Shown piece by piece: positions 8,424 through 17,798 of a DNA stretch of 64,000 nucleotides; position 1 is the stretch's first letter; each line of letters begins with the position of its first letter. This DNA comes from Paenibacillus sinopodophylli. GTDB taxonomy: Bacteria > Bacillota > Bacilli > Paenibacillales > Paenibacillaceae. Position numbers and translations under genes: made by a program. The notes under the pieces were generated by a model. It did not search any database. It worked only from the letters and a program-made list of their open reading frames with translations, and had not been told where the DNA came from. Location: positions 1,151,339 through 1,215,338 of the forward strand of contig NZ_VDBO01000001.1 of the NCBI RefSeq assembly GCF_005930355.1. The letters are read 5' to 3'.

Positions 8424-9470
8424 TCACCTCGCCTGAGACTCCATATGTTTCGCTCTTAATTGGCCGCAAGCAGCCGCTATATCATGGCCTTGCTCCCTAC
8501 GAATCGTCACACTTACTTTGTTCCGCTCCAATACACGTTGGAATTCAAAGATGTCCTCGCGCGGTGTACGAACATAATTTCGTTCAGGCACATGGTTAAC
8601 TGGAATCAAGTTAACATGGCATAACATCCCTTGCAAGACGTCTGCTAGCTCCTGAGCATGCTCTGCGCGGTCATTAACACCGCCGATCAAAGCGTACTCA
8701 AACGTAATTCTGCGACCTGTCTTCGCGATGTAATTATGGCATGCCGCCATAACATCATCGAATGGATAACGACGGTTAACAGGCATAAGCTTCGAGCGCA
8801 GCGCATCATTCGGCGCGTGAATCGACAACGCCAGATTGATTTGTGTATTTTCCTCAGCGAACTTATACATGCTTGGCACAATACCACTCGTAGATACAGT
8901 AATATGACGCTGACCGATATTAAGGCCTTTCTCGTGAATCATGATGCGCAGGAAGGCCATCGTTGCTTCATAATTCTCAAACGGCTCGCCCGATCCCATA
9001 ATTACGATACTGGAAACACGCTCACCGGTAGCATCAAGCATCTGCTGAGCCGTAACCACCTGCGCGACGATTTCGCCTGCAGTGAGATTACGTTTCAAGC
9101 CGCCAAGCGTCGATGCACAGAACGTACAGCCAATTCGGCAGCCTACCTGCGTTGTTACACAAATGCTGTTGCCGTAGTTATGGCGCATAATAACCGTTTC
9201 AATCGCATGGGCGTCATGAAGACCGAACAAAAACTTAACGGTTCCATCCTTTGATTCAAACTTCGTAATTTCGCTGAGCGTTACAAATTGGAAGCTCTCC
9301 TCCAGCTTGTCGCGAAGCGCTTTGGATAGGTTGGACATATCTTCAAAGCTCTTTACGCGCTTCACATAGAGCCAATCAAACAACTGACCGCCACGAAATG
9401 CCGGCTCCTCATTGTCTTTCATCCATTGTTGAAGCTGCTCGAGCGTGTAATCATATATGCATGGTTTCAT
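8424..9470 (-). CDS. rlmN: Dual-specificity RNA methyltransferase RlmN
   Basis: 348 residues. A radical-SAM enzyme that methylates C2 of A2503 in 23S rRNA and A37 in some tRNAs. The iron-sulphur cysteines are C111, C115 and C118 in [11 protein letters not shown] (CX3CX2C), and the C-terminal catalytic cysteine is C335 in [14 protein letters not shown]-binding GEPFENYE and SIHAPND are present. The start [10 protein letters not shown] follows an AGGTG site; an upstream in-frame ATG 54 nt earlier lacks a good SD and would add an atypical tail. It sits in the order rsmB-rlmN-prpC-prkC as in B. subtilis. Confidence 0.96.
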   Translation of the reverse strand: MKPCIYDYTLEQLQQWMKDNEEPAFRGGQLFDWLYVKRVKSFEDMSNLSKALRDKLEESFQFVTLSEITKFESKDGTVKFLFGLHDAHAIETVIMRHNYGNSICVTTQVGCRIGCTFCASTLGGLKRNLTAGEIVAQVVTAQQMLDATGERVSSIVIMGSGEPFENYEATMAFLRIMIHEKGLNIGQRHITVSTSGIVPSMYKFAEENTQINLALSIHAPNDALRSKLMPVNRRYPFDDVMAACHNYIAKTGRRITFEYALIGGVNDRAEHAQELADVLQGMLCHVNLIPVNHVPERNYVRTPREDIFEFQRVLERNKVSVTIRREQGHDIAAACGQLRAKHMESQAR

Positions 9471-9543
9471 TTCATCACACCTGTACCTTATAGTAGAGCG
9501 GCTTAATCTTCTGAATGCCGCCATCGATTTATTTTACCACAAA

Positions 9544-9579
9544 CGCCCATGTTCAGCCATAAGCGCCGCTTATGGGCGT
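9544..9579 (-). repeat. Nested inverted repeat at the rsmB stop codon
   Basis: Two overlapping palindromes: CCATAAGCG/CGCTTATGG and an outer ACGCCCAT/ATGGGCGT pair that share the same right arm, so the fold is switch-like or a weak terminator. Only a short T-rich run follows on the minus strand, so efficient termination is doubtful; rlmN starts about 75 nt downstream. Confidence 0.4.
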
Positions 9580-11093
9580 CTAACCATCCTTGCAATGTAG
9601 AAGCCGTCACTGCCGAAGTGCTGCGGAAGCAGCTGTGCTTGACCTGCGAAATGCTCGTCGATTACGCCAGCATTCTTCAACTGTTCCAAGATGGCCTCCG
9701 GCCAGTTCCTATCCAATTCAAATTCAGGATGCTCCTGAAGAAAACGGGCGATCTGCTGCTCGTTCTCGTCCTTCTCTATCGTGCAGGTACTATATACGAG
9801 CACGCCTCCTGGGCGGACAAGTTCACATACAGCATGCAGCAGACGCTGCTGGACAGCTGCAATATCGGAAACATCGCCTGCTGTTTTGGTCCATTTGATC
9901 TCCGGTTTGCGCTTAATAACACCGAAGCCGGAGCAAGGCGCATCAAGCAGTACAGCGTCCATGGATTGCGGTTTGAAGCGATCGGTTAGCTTAAGCGCGT
10001 CTTCTGTTATCGCTTCTACATTACGAAGCTTAAGACGCTCCGACTGCGACACGATCAGATCGCGTTTATGTGCATGCAAATCATTGGCCCACACCTTGCC
10101 TTTGCCACCCATCAGCTCGGCCAAATGCGTACTCTTGCCCCCAGGAGCTGCACAACAGTCCAGCACCTGCATACCGGCTTGTGGTGCTACAACCTCCGCT
10201 ACGAGCATAGAGCTCTCATCTTGAACGGACCATAGTCCATCGCGGAATCCTGCTGTATCCGCAAGATTACCGCCGCGCTCAATCGCAATGCCTTCGGGAG
10301 CGACTGCTGATGGCTTCGCATCAAAGCCAGCTTCCGTCAGAAGCGTAATCGCATCCGCTCGGCTGCCCTTCAACGTATTGACTCGCAAGCTTGAATGCGG
10401 ATGCTCATTGCCTGCTGCGCAGATCTCTTCGGCCTGCTGTACGCCATATGCAGCTACCCAGCGGCTTACCAGCCATTCCGGATAGGAGTGGCGCAGCGCA
10501 ATTTGAACAATAGGATCAGCATGCTTAATCTCAGCAGCTTGGAGCTCGCTTCTTCCTCGGTCAATGCTGCGAAGCACACCGTTCACCATGCCCGAAATAC
10601 CAGCATGACCGCGTTTCTTCGCAATCGTCACCGCTTCGTTCACGGCAGCATGGGCAGGTATCCGGTCCAAATAGAGAAGCTGGTATGCGCTCATTCTAAG
10701 TAATTGATGGACCCATGGCTCAAGCTTGTGGAGCCCTTTGGACACAAAGCGGCTGAGCCAATAATCAAGCGTAGCTTGACGCTGAATCGTTCCATAGACA
10801 AGCTCCGTCACTAACCCGGCATCCGCACGCTGCAACCCTGCATCCAGAAGTGTTCGATTCAATTGCAGATTGCTGTAAGCTCCTGTCTGGGTTACCTTAA
10901 CCAGCGTATCCATCGCTAGCTCGCGCGGCGATTTGGACTTGCGGCTTCCCGTCTGCTGCGCAGGCTGACCGGCATGAACCGGCTTGCCGCCGGATGCAGG
11001 ACGTTTATGACCGTTCCTCGTTTTTGGCTTACCCTTCGAGCTGGGATTAGCGCTGTGACTTCCGTTAGGCTTGCGTGTACTGCTCTCCGTCAT
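9570..11093 (-). CDS. rsmB: 16S rRNA (cytosine-967-C5)-methyltransferase RsmB
   Basis: 507 residues. An N-terminal basic, disordered extension (about 1-58, rich in Lys, Ser, Gly, Pro) precedes a NusB-like RNA-binding domain (SPRELAMDTLVKV to about 190) and the SAM methyltransferase domain with motif I DCCAAPGGKSTHLAEL, LDAPCSGFGVIKRKPEIKW carrying one catalytic Cys, and STCTIEKDENE carrying the other. The basic extension is longer than in B. subtilis but Paenibacillus-like proteins often carry such tails. The start overlaps the fmt stop by 4 nt, so the two are translationally coupled. Confidence 0.95.
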   Translation of the reverse strand: MTESSTRKPNGSHSANPSSKGKPKTRNGHKRPASGGKPVHAGQPAQQTGSRKSKSPRELAMDTLVKVTQTGAYSNLQLNRTLLDAGLQRADAGLVTELVYGTIQRQATLDYWLSRFVSKGLHKLEPWVHQLLRMSAYQLLYLDRIPAHAAVNEAVTIAKKRGHAGISGMVNGVLRSIDRGRSELQAAEIKHADPIVQIALRHSYPEWLVSRWVAAYGVQQAEEICAAGNEHPHSSLRVNTLKGSRADAITLLTEAGFDAKPSAVAPEGIAIERGGNLADTAGFRDGLWSVQDESSMLVAEVVAPQAGMQVLDCCAAPGGKSTHLAELMGGKGKVWANDLHAHKRDLIVSQSERLKLRNVEAITEDALKLTDRFKPQSMDAVLLDAPCSGFGVIKRKPEIKWTKTAGDVSDIAAVQQRLLHAVCELVRPGGVLVYSTCTIEKDENEQQIARFLQEHPEFELDRNWPEAILEQLKNAGVIDEHFAGQAQLLPQHFGSDGFYIARMVRRP

Positions 11094-12043
11094 GCCGCAC
11101 CTCCGTCGCCAAGCAATGCTCCCGCTTCAAGCCTTGCGCCTTTGAGCCATTCTGCGGCACTCATCGCCCGCTTGCCTGCAGGCTGAATCTCTTTCAACAG
11201 GAGAACTCCCTCGCCCGTCTGGACATAAATACCCTCATTGTCAGTGGCCAGTACAGTGCCTGGTATTAATGATTTATTCGAAGCATGCCCCTTCGATTCA
11301 GCGCACGCCCACACTTTGAATACTTCACCGTTCAAATAAGTGAAAGCACCAGCCATTGGTGACAAGCCCCTTACCTGATTGAATATAGCACGAGCAGATT
11401 TATACCAGTCGATCCGCTCGTCCTCACGCGTCAAATTAGGCGCATAAGTCGCTAGATCGTCCTGCTGCGGAACAGCAACTGCTTGTCCAGAAACAATTGA
11501 AGGAAGCGTCTGACCAAGCAGTTCTGCTCCCGCAAGACTAAGCTTGTCGAACATCGTGCCCGAGTTGTCCTCATCCGTAATCGGCAGCTCCACCGCACTG
11601 ATCATATCACCAGTATCAAGGCCTTCTGCCATATACATAATGGTTACGCCGGTAGAACTCTCTCCATTCATAATAGAGCGCTGAATCGGAGCCCCTCCCC
11701 GGTAACGCGGCAATAAGGAGCCATGCACGTTAATGCAGCCTAGACGTGGGATATCAAGCAATGCCTTGGGCAAAATCTGGCCGTACGCCGCTGTTACGAT
11801 TAAATCCGGCTGTAGCTCAGCAATTGCCGCAACGGCATCCGCATGACGCATCCGCTCCGGTTGCAGCACAAGCAGGTTGAACGACAACGCCGCTTCCTTT
11901 ACAGGCGGCGGCGTCAGCGTTTTTTTGCGGCCCTTCGGCCGATCAGGCTGTGTAACAACGGCAACAACATTGTACTGCTGCTCAAGCAGCAGCTTCAAAG
12001 AGGGAACGGCAAATCCCGGCGTTCCCATAAATACGATACGCAT
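11090..12043 (-). CDS. fmt: Methionyl-tRNA formyltransferase
   Basis: 317 residues: MRIVFMGTPGFAVPSL, the formyl-THF loop with catalytic residues INVHGSLLPRYRGGAPIQ, and the C-terminal OB-like domain that binds the acceptor stem. It formylates Met-tRNAfMet using 10-formyl-THF. It follows def closely (4 nt), the functional pair that adds and later removes the formyl group. Length is normal. Confidence 0.97.
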   Translation of the reverse strand: MRIVFMGTPGFAVPSLKLLLEQQYNVVAVVTQPDRPKGRKKTLTPPPVKEAALSFNLLVLQPERMRHADAVAAIAELQPDLIVTAAYGQILPKALLDIPRLGCINVHGSLLPRYRGGAPIQRSIMNGESSTGVTIMYMAEGLDTGDMISAVELPITDEDNSGTMFDKLSLAGAELLGQTLPSIVSGQAVAVPQQDDLATYAPNLTREDERIDWYKSARAIFNQVRGLSPMAGAFTYLNGEVFKVWACAESKGHASNKSLIPGTVLATDNEGIYVQTGEGVLLLKEIQPAGKRAMSAAEWLKGARLEAGALLGDGGAA

Positions 12044-12047
12044 GAAG

Positions 12048-12533
12048 CTATTCGCCGCCTTTTCTAGCTCTTTCCGAAATGTCGTAGATGCTCTCCGCCA
12101 AATCGGTAAACAAAATGCCGTTCAAATGGTCAACCTCATGCTGGAACGCGCGTGCGAAATAACCGGTTGCTTCAACCGTAAACGTTTGTCCACTGCTGTC
12201 TTGACCTGTCACTACGATTCGATCCGCTCGCAATACGTCACCATTAAGGTTAGGTATGCTAAGGCAGCCTTCCGGCCCCAACTGCTCGCCGTCTTGCTCT
12301 ACAATTACAGGATTGACCATTTCCACCAATCCATTCTCATCGCCTACATCTACCACAATAACCCGTTTCGAAATGCCAATTTGCGGCGCTGCAAGGCCTA
12401 CACCTTCTGCATCATACATCGTTTCGGCCATATCCTTGAGCAATTTTTGCAAATTTGCGTTAAATTTCGTTACTTCCTTCGCCACTTCCCGCAATACCGG
12501 GTCCGGATCTTTCACAATTATACGGATACTCAT
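12048..12533 (-). CDS. def: Peptide deformylase
   Basis: 161 residues with all three deformylase motifs: EGVGLAAPQIG, EGCLSIP (metal Cys) and QHEVDHLNG (two metal His and catalytic Glu). It removes the N-formyl group from nascent proteins. The start chosen is MSIRIIVKD, 6 nt after an AAGGAAGGG site; an ATG 24 nt upstream has no SD and lies before it. Located between priA and fmt as in B. subtilis. Confidence 0.97.
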   Translation of the reverse strand: MSIRIIVKDPDPVLREVAKEVTKFNANLQKLLKDMAETMYDAEGVGLAAPQIGISKRVIVVDVGDENGLVEMVNPVIVEQDGEQLGPEGCLSIPNLNGDVLRADRIVVTGQDSSGQTFTVEATGYFARAFQHEVDHLNGILFTDLAESIYDISERARKGGE

Positions 12534-12575
12534 TGTATTCCCTTCCTTTACGATCATTAAAATAGTAATAGCTAT

Positions 12576-15062
12576 TTATAATATAACTTGTGGATCTACG
12601 TCAATACTGAATTGCACAAGACGCTGCGGCGGTCCGTCCGTGAACGGCAGAAGCGCCTTGCGGACAAGCGCAGAAGCATCAATACTCCCCCGATATTTTA
12701 TCACACATTGAAAACGGTAGCGATCTTTGATTCTAGAAATCGGCGACGACACAGGTCCAAGCACCTCAAGTGCCCTCCCGAATCCACTGCTAAGTGAAAT
12801 AAGAACGCCTTCGTTCTCTGCCAGCTCCCGCAGCTCAGCAGCGAATCGCTCACTAACCGAGGAGAGCAGCGGCAGCTGCTCATGAGACATCGTGACGAGA
12901 ATCAATCTGCAATAGGGCGGATATCCCATCGCACTGCGATGCCTTAACTCTTCGCTTACGAATGCCGCATAATCATGCTGCTGGGCCGTCACGACCGCAT
13001 AATGCTCAGGTGCATAGGTTTGGATAACAACTTCGCCCGGTAGATGATGCCGCCCTGCGCGTCCCGCCACCTGCGTAAGCAGTTGGAATGTGCGCTCCGC
13101 CGCGCGGAAATCAGGCAGGTTAAGCGACGTATCTGCTGCGATTACACCAACAAGCGTCACATAGGGGAAATCAAGTCCCTTTGCCACCATTTGCGTGCCA
13201 AGCAGCACATCTGCTTTCCGCTCGCCGAACTGTTTCAGCAGCTTCTCATGCGCATTCTTCTCGGTCGTCGTATCCACATCCATACGGATGACTCTGATAC
13301 CTGGGAACAGCTTGGAGAGCTCCTCCTCCACGCGCTGCGTTCCCGTTCCGAAATAACGAATATGCTCGCTTTGGCAGGATGGACATGTCGTAGGTGCCTG
13401 CTCTGCATGACCACAATAGTGGCAGCGCAGCGCTCGTGACTTCTGATGATAAGTCAGCGAAATGTCGCAATGCGGGCAAGCAGCCGTGTAGCCGCAGGAC
13501 CTACACATCACAAAGGTTGAATAACCTCTTCGATTAAGCAGCAGCACCGATTGCTCTCCTCGTTCAAGCCGCTCAGCCAAGGAACTGTGCAGCAGACGGC
13601 TGAACATCGATCGATTGCCTTCCTTCAGCTCCTCGCGCATGTCGATAACCGCAACTGGCGGAAGCGGCCGCCCGCCTACCCGTCCCGGCATTGGAAGCAG
13701 TGCTGGCTCGCGCCCCTCATCCTTCGCAGTTAACGGCCTGCTTGCCGCTGCAAAGGACTCTAACGAAGGCGTTGCTGAACCAAGTACGACAGCGGCACCA
13801 TGCTGCTTTGCCCTGCGAACGGCTACGTCGCGCGCATGGTATTTCGGACTTTCCTCTTGCTTATAGGAAGATTCATGCTCTTCGTCAATTATAATAAGCC
13901 CAATATGCTCAAAGGGTGCAAAGATAGCCGAACGCGCTCCAATAGCAACCTGTACCTGACGGCTGCGAATTTTGCGCCACTCGTCGTATCGTTCCCCGTT
14001 AGACAGCCTGCTGTGCAGCACGGCGACAGCATCGCCGAATCGCCCTTTGAATCGCTCGACCATCTGGGGAGTTAATGAAATTTCCGGAACCAGTACAATG
14101 GCTTGCTTGTCTTGCTCCAAGCAGAACTGAATGGATTGCAAGTAAACCTCCGTTTTTCCGCTCCCTGTCACACCATGCAGCAGCATCGTCTGCGGCTCTC
14201 CGGCATCAACTGCCCTTACAATGCGAGCATACACCTCTCGTTGTCCCTCGGTAAGCTCAAGCGGCGTTGTTCGCTCAAATTCCCTGCCTGCATAAGGATC
14301 GCGCTGCTGCTCCACCTCTCTAAGTTCAAGCAGCCCTTTCTCAGCCAAAGCACGAACGCTTGCAGCTGACCCTCCTGCCTCAGCTAGAAGCTGCTGAAGC
14401 GGCAACGGCCCTCCATGCTCCAGCATGAATGCGAGCACCTCTCGCTGCTTGACCACACGCGCCGGCAAGGCCTCTAACTGCTCGCGGACTGCCGCAATAT
14501 CATTTGGCACATAAACCGTTAGCACCTTGCGAACAGCAAGCCGATCGCGCACTTTGGTTTGTTCCATTAGCACGCCTTCTCGAAGTGCGGATTTCACCGC
14601 CTTGGCGTGCTCAGGGAAACGCTCCAGAAGCACATCGAGCTTAACCAGTTGACTGCCTATCATTTCGATCATTGCAGCCGGAAGATCGTCTTGAGCCGCT
14701 TCTTCATCCTGTATGCCGACAAGCCGTTCAGCCTTGCCTTTAAGCGCAGCCGGTATCATCGCTTGCAGCGCAGTCGTCCAGGAGCAGCAATATTTCTCGC
14801 TCATCCATTTCGCCAGCTCGATGAGATCAGGCAGCAGCGGCGGCACATGATCGAGCAGCTCGGAGATTGGCTTGAGCCGCTTTGAATCGAAGTCAGATGT
14901 TTCCGCGAGCTCGGTCACAAAGCCTTGAAGCACCCGTCCTCCGAAAGGCACGCCGACACGACTGCCTACCTCGATCCAGTTAGACAAAGCATCCGGAACC
15001 TCATAGTCAAATGGCCGATCCGTCTGACGGCTCGGTACATCTACGATGACTTTGGCAATCAT
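12576..15062 (-). CDS. priA: Primosomal replication restart helicase PriA
   Basis: 828 residues. The N-terminal DNA-binding domain (FDYEVPD, VGVPFGGRVLQGFV) recognises the 3' end at stalled forks. Walker A is HGVTGSGKTEVYLQ, Walker B IIDEEHESSYKQ followed by the aromatic-rich loop, and the zinc region has eight cysteines in CRSCGY...CPHC...CHYCG...CPSC. The helicase end has GTQMVAKGLDFP and QVAGRAGRH. It reloads DnaB-type helicase through DnaD/DnaB/DnaI in Bacillota. The start overlaps the coaBC stop by 4 nt. Confidence 0.97.
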   Translation of the reverse strand: MIAKVIVDVPSRQTDRPFDYEVPDALSNWIEVGSRVGVPFGGRVLQGFVTELAETSDFDSKRLKPISELLDHVPPLLPDLIELAKWMSEKYCCSWTTALQAMIPAALKGKAERLVGIQDEEAAQDDLPAAMIEMIGSQLVKLDVLLERFPEHAKAVKSALREGVLMEQTKVRDRLAVRKVLTVYVPNDIAAVREQLEALPARVVKQREVLAFMLEHGGPLPLQQLLAEAGGSAASVRALAEKGLLELREVEQQRDPYAGREFERTTPLELTEGQREVYARIVRAVDAGEPQTMLLHGVTGSGKTEVYLQSIQFCLEQDKQAIVLVPEISLTPQMVERFKGRFGDAVAVLHSRLSNGERYDEWRKIRSRQVQVAIGARSAIFAPFEHIGLIIIDEEHESSYKQEESPKYHARDVAVRRAKQHGAAVVLGSATPSLESFAAASRPLTAKDEGREPALLPMPGRVGGRPLPPVAVIDMREELKEGNRSMFSRLLHSSLAERLERGEQSVLLLNRRGYSTFVMCRSCGYTAACPHCDISLTYHQKSRALRCHYCGHAEQAPTTCPSCQSEHIRYFGTGTQRVEEELSKLFPGIRVIRMDVDTTTEKNAHEKLLKQFGERKADVLLGTQMVAKGLDFPYVTLVGVIAADTSLNLPDFRAAERTFQLLTQVAGRAGRHHLPGEVVIQTYAPEHYAVVTAQQHDYAAFVSEELRHRSAMGYPPYCRLILVTMSHEQLPLLSSVSERFAAELRELAENEGVLISLSSGFGRALEVLGPVSSPISRIKDRYRFQCVIKYRGSIDASALVRKALLPFTDGPPQRLVQFSIDVDPQVIL

Positions 15063-16273
15063 TCTCCTATTCCCCCAGAGGCTGCAATCCGCTGTGCGAT
15101 CAGCTCCAGCAAGCGGTTTGCAGTCTCTCGCTTGGTCAACATAGGCATAGATTCAACGAGGCCATCCGGACCGAATACTTGTACAATATTGGTATCCCCA
15201 TTAAAGCCTGCACCTTCCATGCTGACATCATTGGCCACGATAAGATCGCAATTTTTCCGGCGCAGCTTGTCCATCGCATAATGCTCGACCTGCTCCGTTT
15301 CGGCTGCAAAGCCGACTAGAAATTGATGATGCTTCCTTTGACCCAGCGTCTCCAGAATATCCACCGTACGCGCAAGCTCCAAGGTGAGCTTCTCACCGTT
15401 CTTTTTCAGTTTCTGTCCGCTCACGTGAACAGCTCTGTAATCCGCAACTGCGGCAGCCTTGATGACAATATCCATATCGTCATACCTTCCGGTCACCGCT
15501 TCAAGCATCTCCTGCGCCGACTCGACACGGATTACCTTCACTCCTGCCGGAAGAGCCGCTGTCGTCCTCCCTGCAACAAGCGTTACGTCGGCTCCCATCA
15601 ACACAGCCGCTTCCGCAATCGCAAAGCCCATCTTGCCCGATGAATCATTGGTCAAGAACCGAACAGGGTCTAGGCGCTCCATCGTCCCGCCAGCTGTAAC
15701 AAGGACTCGCTTGCCTTTCAGCTTATTGCCTCTGCTGAACCATGAATCGATTGCCGTCACAATATCCTCCGGCTCCGCAAGGCGGCCTTTCGCCACATAG
15801 CCGCAAGCTAGCTGCCCTGTGCCTGGCTCAACAAACATCACTCCGCGCGATGCCAGCAGCTCTAAATTGCTGACAACCGCGGGGTGCTCATACATATGTA
15901 CATTCATAGCCGGAGCAACAAGCACAGGGCATGTTGCTGCGAGCAGCGTCGTGCTCAACATATCATCGGCATGCCCGCCTGCCAGCTTAGCTATTGCATT
16001 GGCGGTAGCCGGAGCGATTACAATCAAATCCGCATGATCAGCCAAATGAATATGCGAGACGACCGAGGGATCTCGTTCATCGAACGTATCGATATGCACC
16101 GGATTCCGAGATAACGTTTGCAGTGTGAGCGGCGTTATAAATTTGGTTGCCGAATCTGTCATAATGACGTGAACGCGGGCGCCAGCTTGCACCAGCTTGC
16201 TGCACAAAGCTGCGCCCTTGTACGCTGCAATTCCGCCAGTAATGCCCAAAATAATCGTTTTCCCTGTTAGCAT
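15059..16273 (-). CDS. coaBC: Bifunctional phosphopantothenoylcysteine decarboxylase / synthetase
   Basis: 404 residues. The CoaC flavoprotein half (1-185) has GGIAAYKGAAL, the catalytic His region ADHADLIVIAPATANAIAKLAGG, PAMNVHMYEHPAV and the substrate flap GYVAKGRLAEPEDIV. The CoaB half has VLVTAGGTMERLDPVRFLTNDSSGKMG and KLKKNGEKLTLEL. The protein makes 4'-phosphopantetheine from phosphopantothenate. It starts the minus-strand run coaBC-priA-def-fmt-rsmB-rlmN-prpC-prkC-rsgA-rpe. In B. subtilis rpoZ lies next to it; here about 4.9 kb of other genes intervene. Confidence 0.97.
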   Translation of the reverse strand: MLTGKTIILGITGGIAAYKGAALCSKLVQAGARVHVIMTDSATKFITPLTLQTLSRNPVHIDTFDERDPSVVSHIHLADHADLIVIAPATANAIAKLAGGHADDMLSTTLLAATCPVLVAPAMNVHMYEHPAVVSNLELLASRGVMFVEPGTGQLACGYVAKGRLAEPEDIVTAIDSWFSRGNKLKGKRVLVTAGGTMERLDPVRFLTNDSSGKMGFAIAEAAVLMGADVTLVAGRTTAALPAGVKVIRVESAQEMLEAVTGRYDDMDIVIKAAAVADYRAVHVSGQKLKKNGEKLTLELARTVDILETLGQRKHHQFLVGFAAETEQVEHYAMDKLRRKNCDLIVANDVSMEGAGFNGDTNIVQVFGPDGLVESMPMLTKRETANRLLELIAQRIAASGGIGE

Positions 16274-16388
16274 GGTGTATCTCCTATCAAGCGTAAACGG
16301 CTAGAAACTACTACAAATCCATAAAGCTCGTTTCGCAATCAAATGATTAGCAGCAGGATGAAGCGAGCTAGTCAAATGTATATTTATA

Positions 16389-16404
16389 ATAGCATGAATG
16401 CTAT
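16389..16404. promoter_or_regulatory. Perfect palindrome upstream of coaBC
   Basis: ATAGCATGAATGCTAT is an exact 16-bp palindrome in an AT-rich stretch about 115 nt before the coaBC start and just after the yfiT-like gene stop. The tract on the minus strand reads into TATTATAAAT, a possible -10 region. It could be an operator for the long housekeeping operon, but nothing names the protein. Confidence 0.35.
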
Positions 16405-16421
16405 AACGCACATGCGATCCG

Positions 16422-16946
16422 TTACCAATCCTTGCGCTCTCTCAAGCTTGTGATTTGGGTAACATGATGCCTGCCGTGCCAAGCAACGTAGCCTAAGTAG
16501 TACGCTAATTTAATCTGGCTCCCTTTCTCCGGGTGGTAGAACATTTTATCGAATTCAGATGTCTCCAGAGAACGAAGCAGCAGCACAAAGCGTGCGTGAA
16601 TACCTTCGATAATTGACAGGCTGATCGCTGGCGATGCTTGGAGACTGTCAGCCGCTTCCGCCCAGCGTTCTTCATTAAAAGGCTTAATCGTCGGATTATT
16701 CTCCGTAATAGCGAGCTTAAAGCGTGAGAAGTAATTCATAGATGCATCGGCGAGATGATGTGCGACTTGCCTCACACTCCAACCGCCGCTCCGATACTGT
16801 GTATCCAGTTGTTCATCGTCCAATTCCGCTAAAGCAGCCTTGAGCTGACCTGGCAGTCTCTCGATGTCCGCAATCCATTGCTCACGGTGTTTAATGGTCA
16901 TTCCCTCGAACGAGTACCTGCCAATCGGATAACGTAATTTGTCCAT
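16422..16946 (-). CDS. DinB-like metal-dependent protein, YfiT/BstA (putative bacillithiol transferase)
   Basis: 174 residues, begins MDKLRYPIGRYSFEGM, and matches the YfiT group of the DinB/BstA four-helix fold. The three metal-binding histidines are visible in VAHHLADASMN and in the C-terminal YVAWHGRHHVTQI. In Bacillota this family includes BstA, which conjugates bacillithiol to electrophiles, and putative hydrolases; the sequence does not say which. It lies in the insert between coaBC and rpoZ, with its own GGAGGG site and about 145 nt after the Nudix gene. Confidence 0.85.
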   Translation of the reverse strand: MDKLRYPIGRYSFEGMTIKHREQWIADIERLPGQLKAALAELDDEQLDTQYRSGGWSVRQVAHHLADASMNYFSRFKLAITENNPTIKPFNEERWAEAADSLQASPAISLSIIEGIHARFVLLLRSLETSEFDKMFYHPEKGSQIKLAYYLGYVAWHGRHHVTQITSLRERKDW

Positions 16947-17043
16947 TCCGTTCCCTCCTGTTCATTCGTCCATGAAACATAAGTCCCACCATCTATCATA
17001 CCATATGCCGCTTTAAATTCTAACCAGACGCGGTCCCTTTCGC

Positions 17044-17086
17044 ACAAAAAAATCAGCAGACTCCTGCGTTCTAATCGACTGAGTCT
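17044..17086 (-). terminator. Probable terminator after the Nudix gene
   Basis: On the minus strand AGACTC and GAGTCT form a 6-bp stem with a 17-nt loop that can extend by further pairs, followed within a few bases by a run of seven T. It lies directly after the Nudix stop codon. The stem is short, so efficiency is uncertain. Confidence 0.5.
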
Positions 17087-17090
17087 CCTC

Positions 17091-17624
17091 CTAGCTATGC
17101 TTCATTCGATGTGCCATCGCATAAAGCTCAGCAATATCATGACGTCCGATTTCCTCAAACCTTCTCACTGCTTCATCAATAGGCACTACTTCAACTAATG
17201 CAACCTGCTCGCCATCCGGCGGATTAAGCGGCTTTCCTGTCAGCTTGACCTCTCCGTACCCAACAAGCCTGACAAAATTCGGGTGCGGGATATGAGGCCG
17301 ATAAGGCTCACTTGCAGAGGAATGGCAGTTGAAGCATCCAAACAGCGTGTAGTTGACCATCTCTGCGCCAATCTCCTCCTTCGCCTCTCTAACCAACGCA
17401 TCCATATGATGCTCATCCGGCTCGAGCGTCCCCCCAATAAGCTCCCATCTTCCATCCTCTAACTGCATGACCACGTATCCGTCTCCAACTGTTGGAATTA
17501 TACTAATATTGCTGACCAACGCAATATCCACCTCATAGTTTGGCGAAAAACAGTTCTCGACCGCCCCCCATACGATATGCTTGGACAATGCGGGGTAATC
17601 CTGCAAAGCTGCGTTTTGGTTCAT
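17091..17624 (-). CDS. Nudix hydrolase, substrate unknown
   Basis: 177 residues. The Nudix box GGTLEPDEHHMDALVREAKEEIG-like segment is complete: G-x5-E, then x7, then RE and EE with the final G, at about residues 81-103; I give it in two parts, GGTLEPDE and REAKEEIGAEM. These metal ligands hydrolyse nucleoside diphosphate-X compounds. The N-terminal 40 residues do not suggest a substrate. The next gene downstream is the YfiT-like protein; both may be detoxification or stress genes, but a shared promoter is not evident. Confidence 0.85.
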   Translation of the reverse strand: MNQNAALQDYPALSKHIVWGAVENCFSPNYEVDIALVSNISIIPTVGDGYVVMQLEDGRWELIGGTLEPDEHHMDALVREAKEEIGAEMVNYTLFGCFNCHSSASEPYRPHIPHPNFVRLVGYGEVKLTGKPLNPPDGEQVALVEVVPIDEAVRRFEEIGRHDIAELYAMAHRMKHS

Positions 17625-17743
17625 CTATATCAACTTCCTTCTTTCAAAATATGCTTCCAATTTCTGTTTGCAATTGTGTTCCTTCTAATTATTCCATTCC
17701 CTTAGTTTATCAAATATAAAGCCTATATTCATACTTATTCAAT

Positions 17744-17781
17744 AAAAAAAGAGCTGCTCGGCAATAATTGCCGGGCAGCTC
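17744..17781 (-). terminator. Terminator after the siderophore-binding lipoprotein gene
   Basis: GAGCTGCCCGGCAAT pairs with ATTGCCGAGCAGCTC (one mismatch) and runs into seven T on the minus strand, about 18 nt after the stop codon. A textbook rho-independent terminator. Confidence 0.9.
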
Positions 17782-17798
17782 CTAGGCTGTACTTATGG

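Noticed and set aside
8658..9254. Rightward 198-codon ORF
   Set aside because: Antisense to rlmN with no SD and no recognisable protein.
11877..12560. Rightward 227-codon ORF
   Set aside because: Antisense to fmt and def, whose motifs are certain; shadow.
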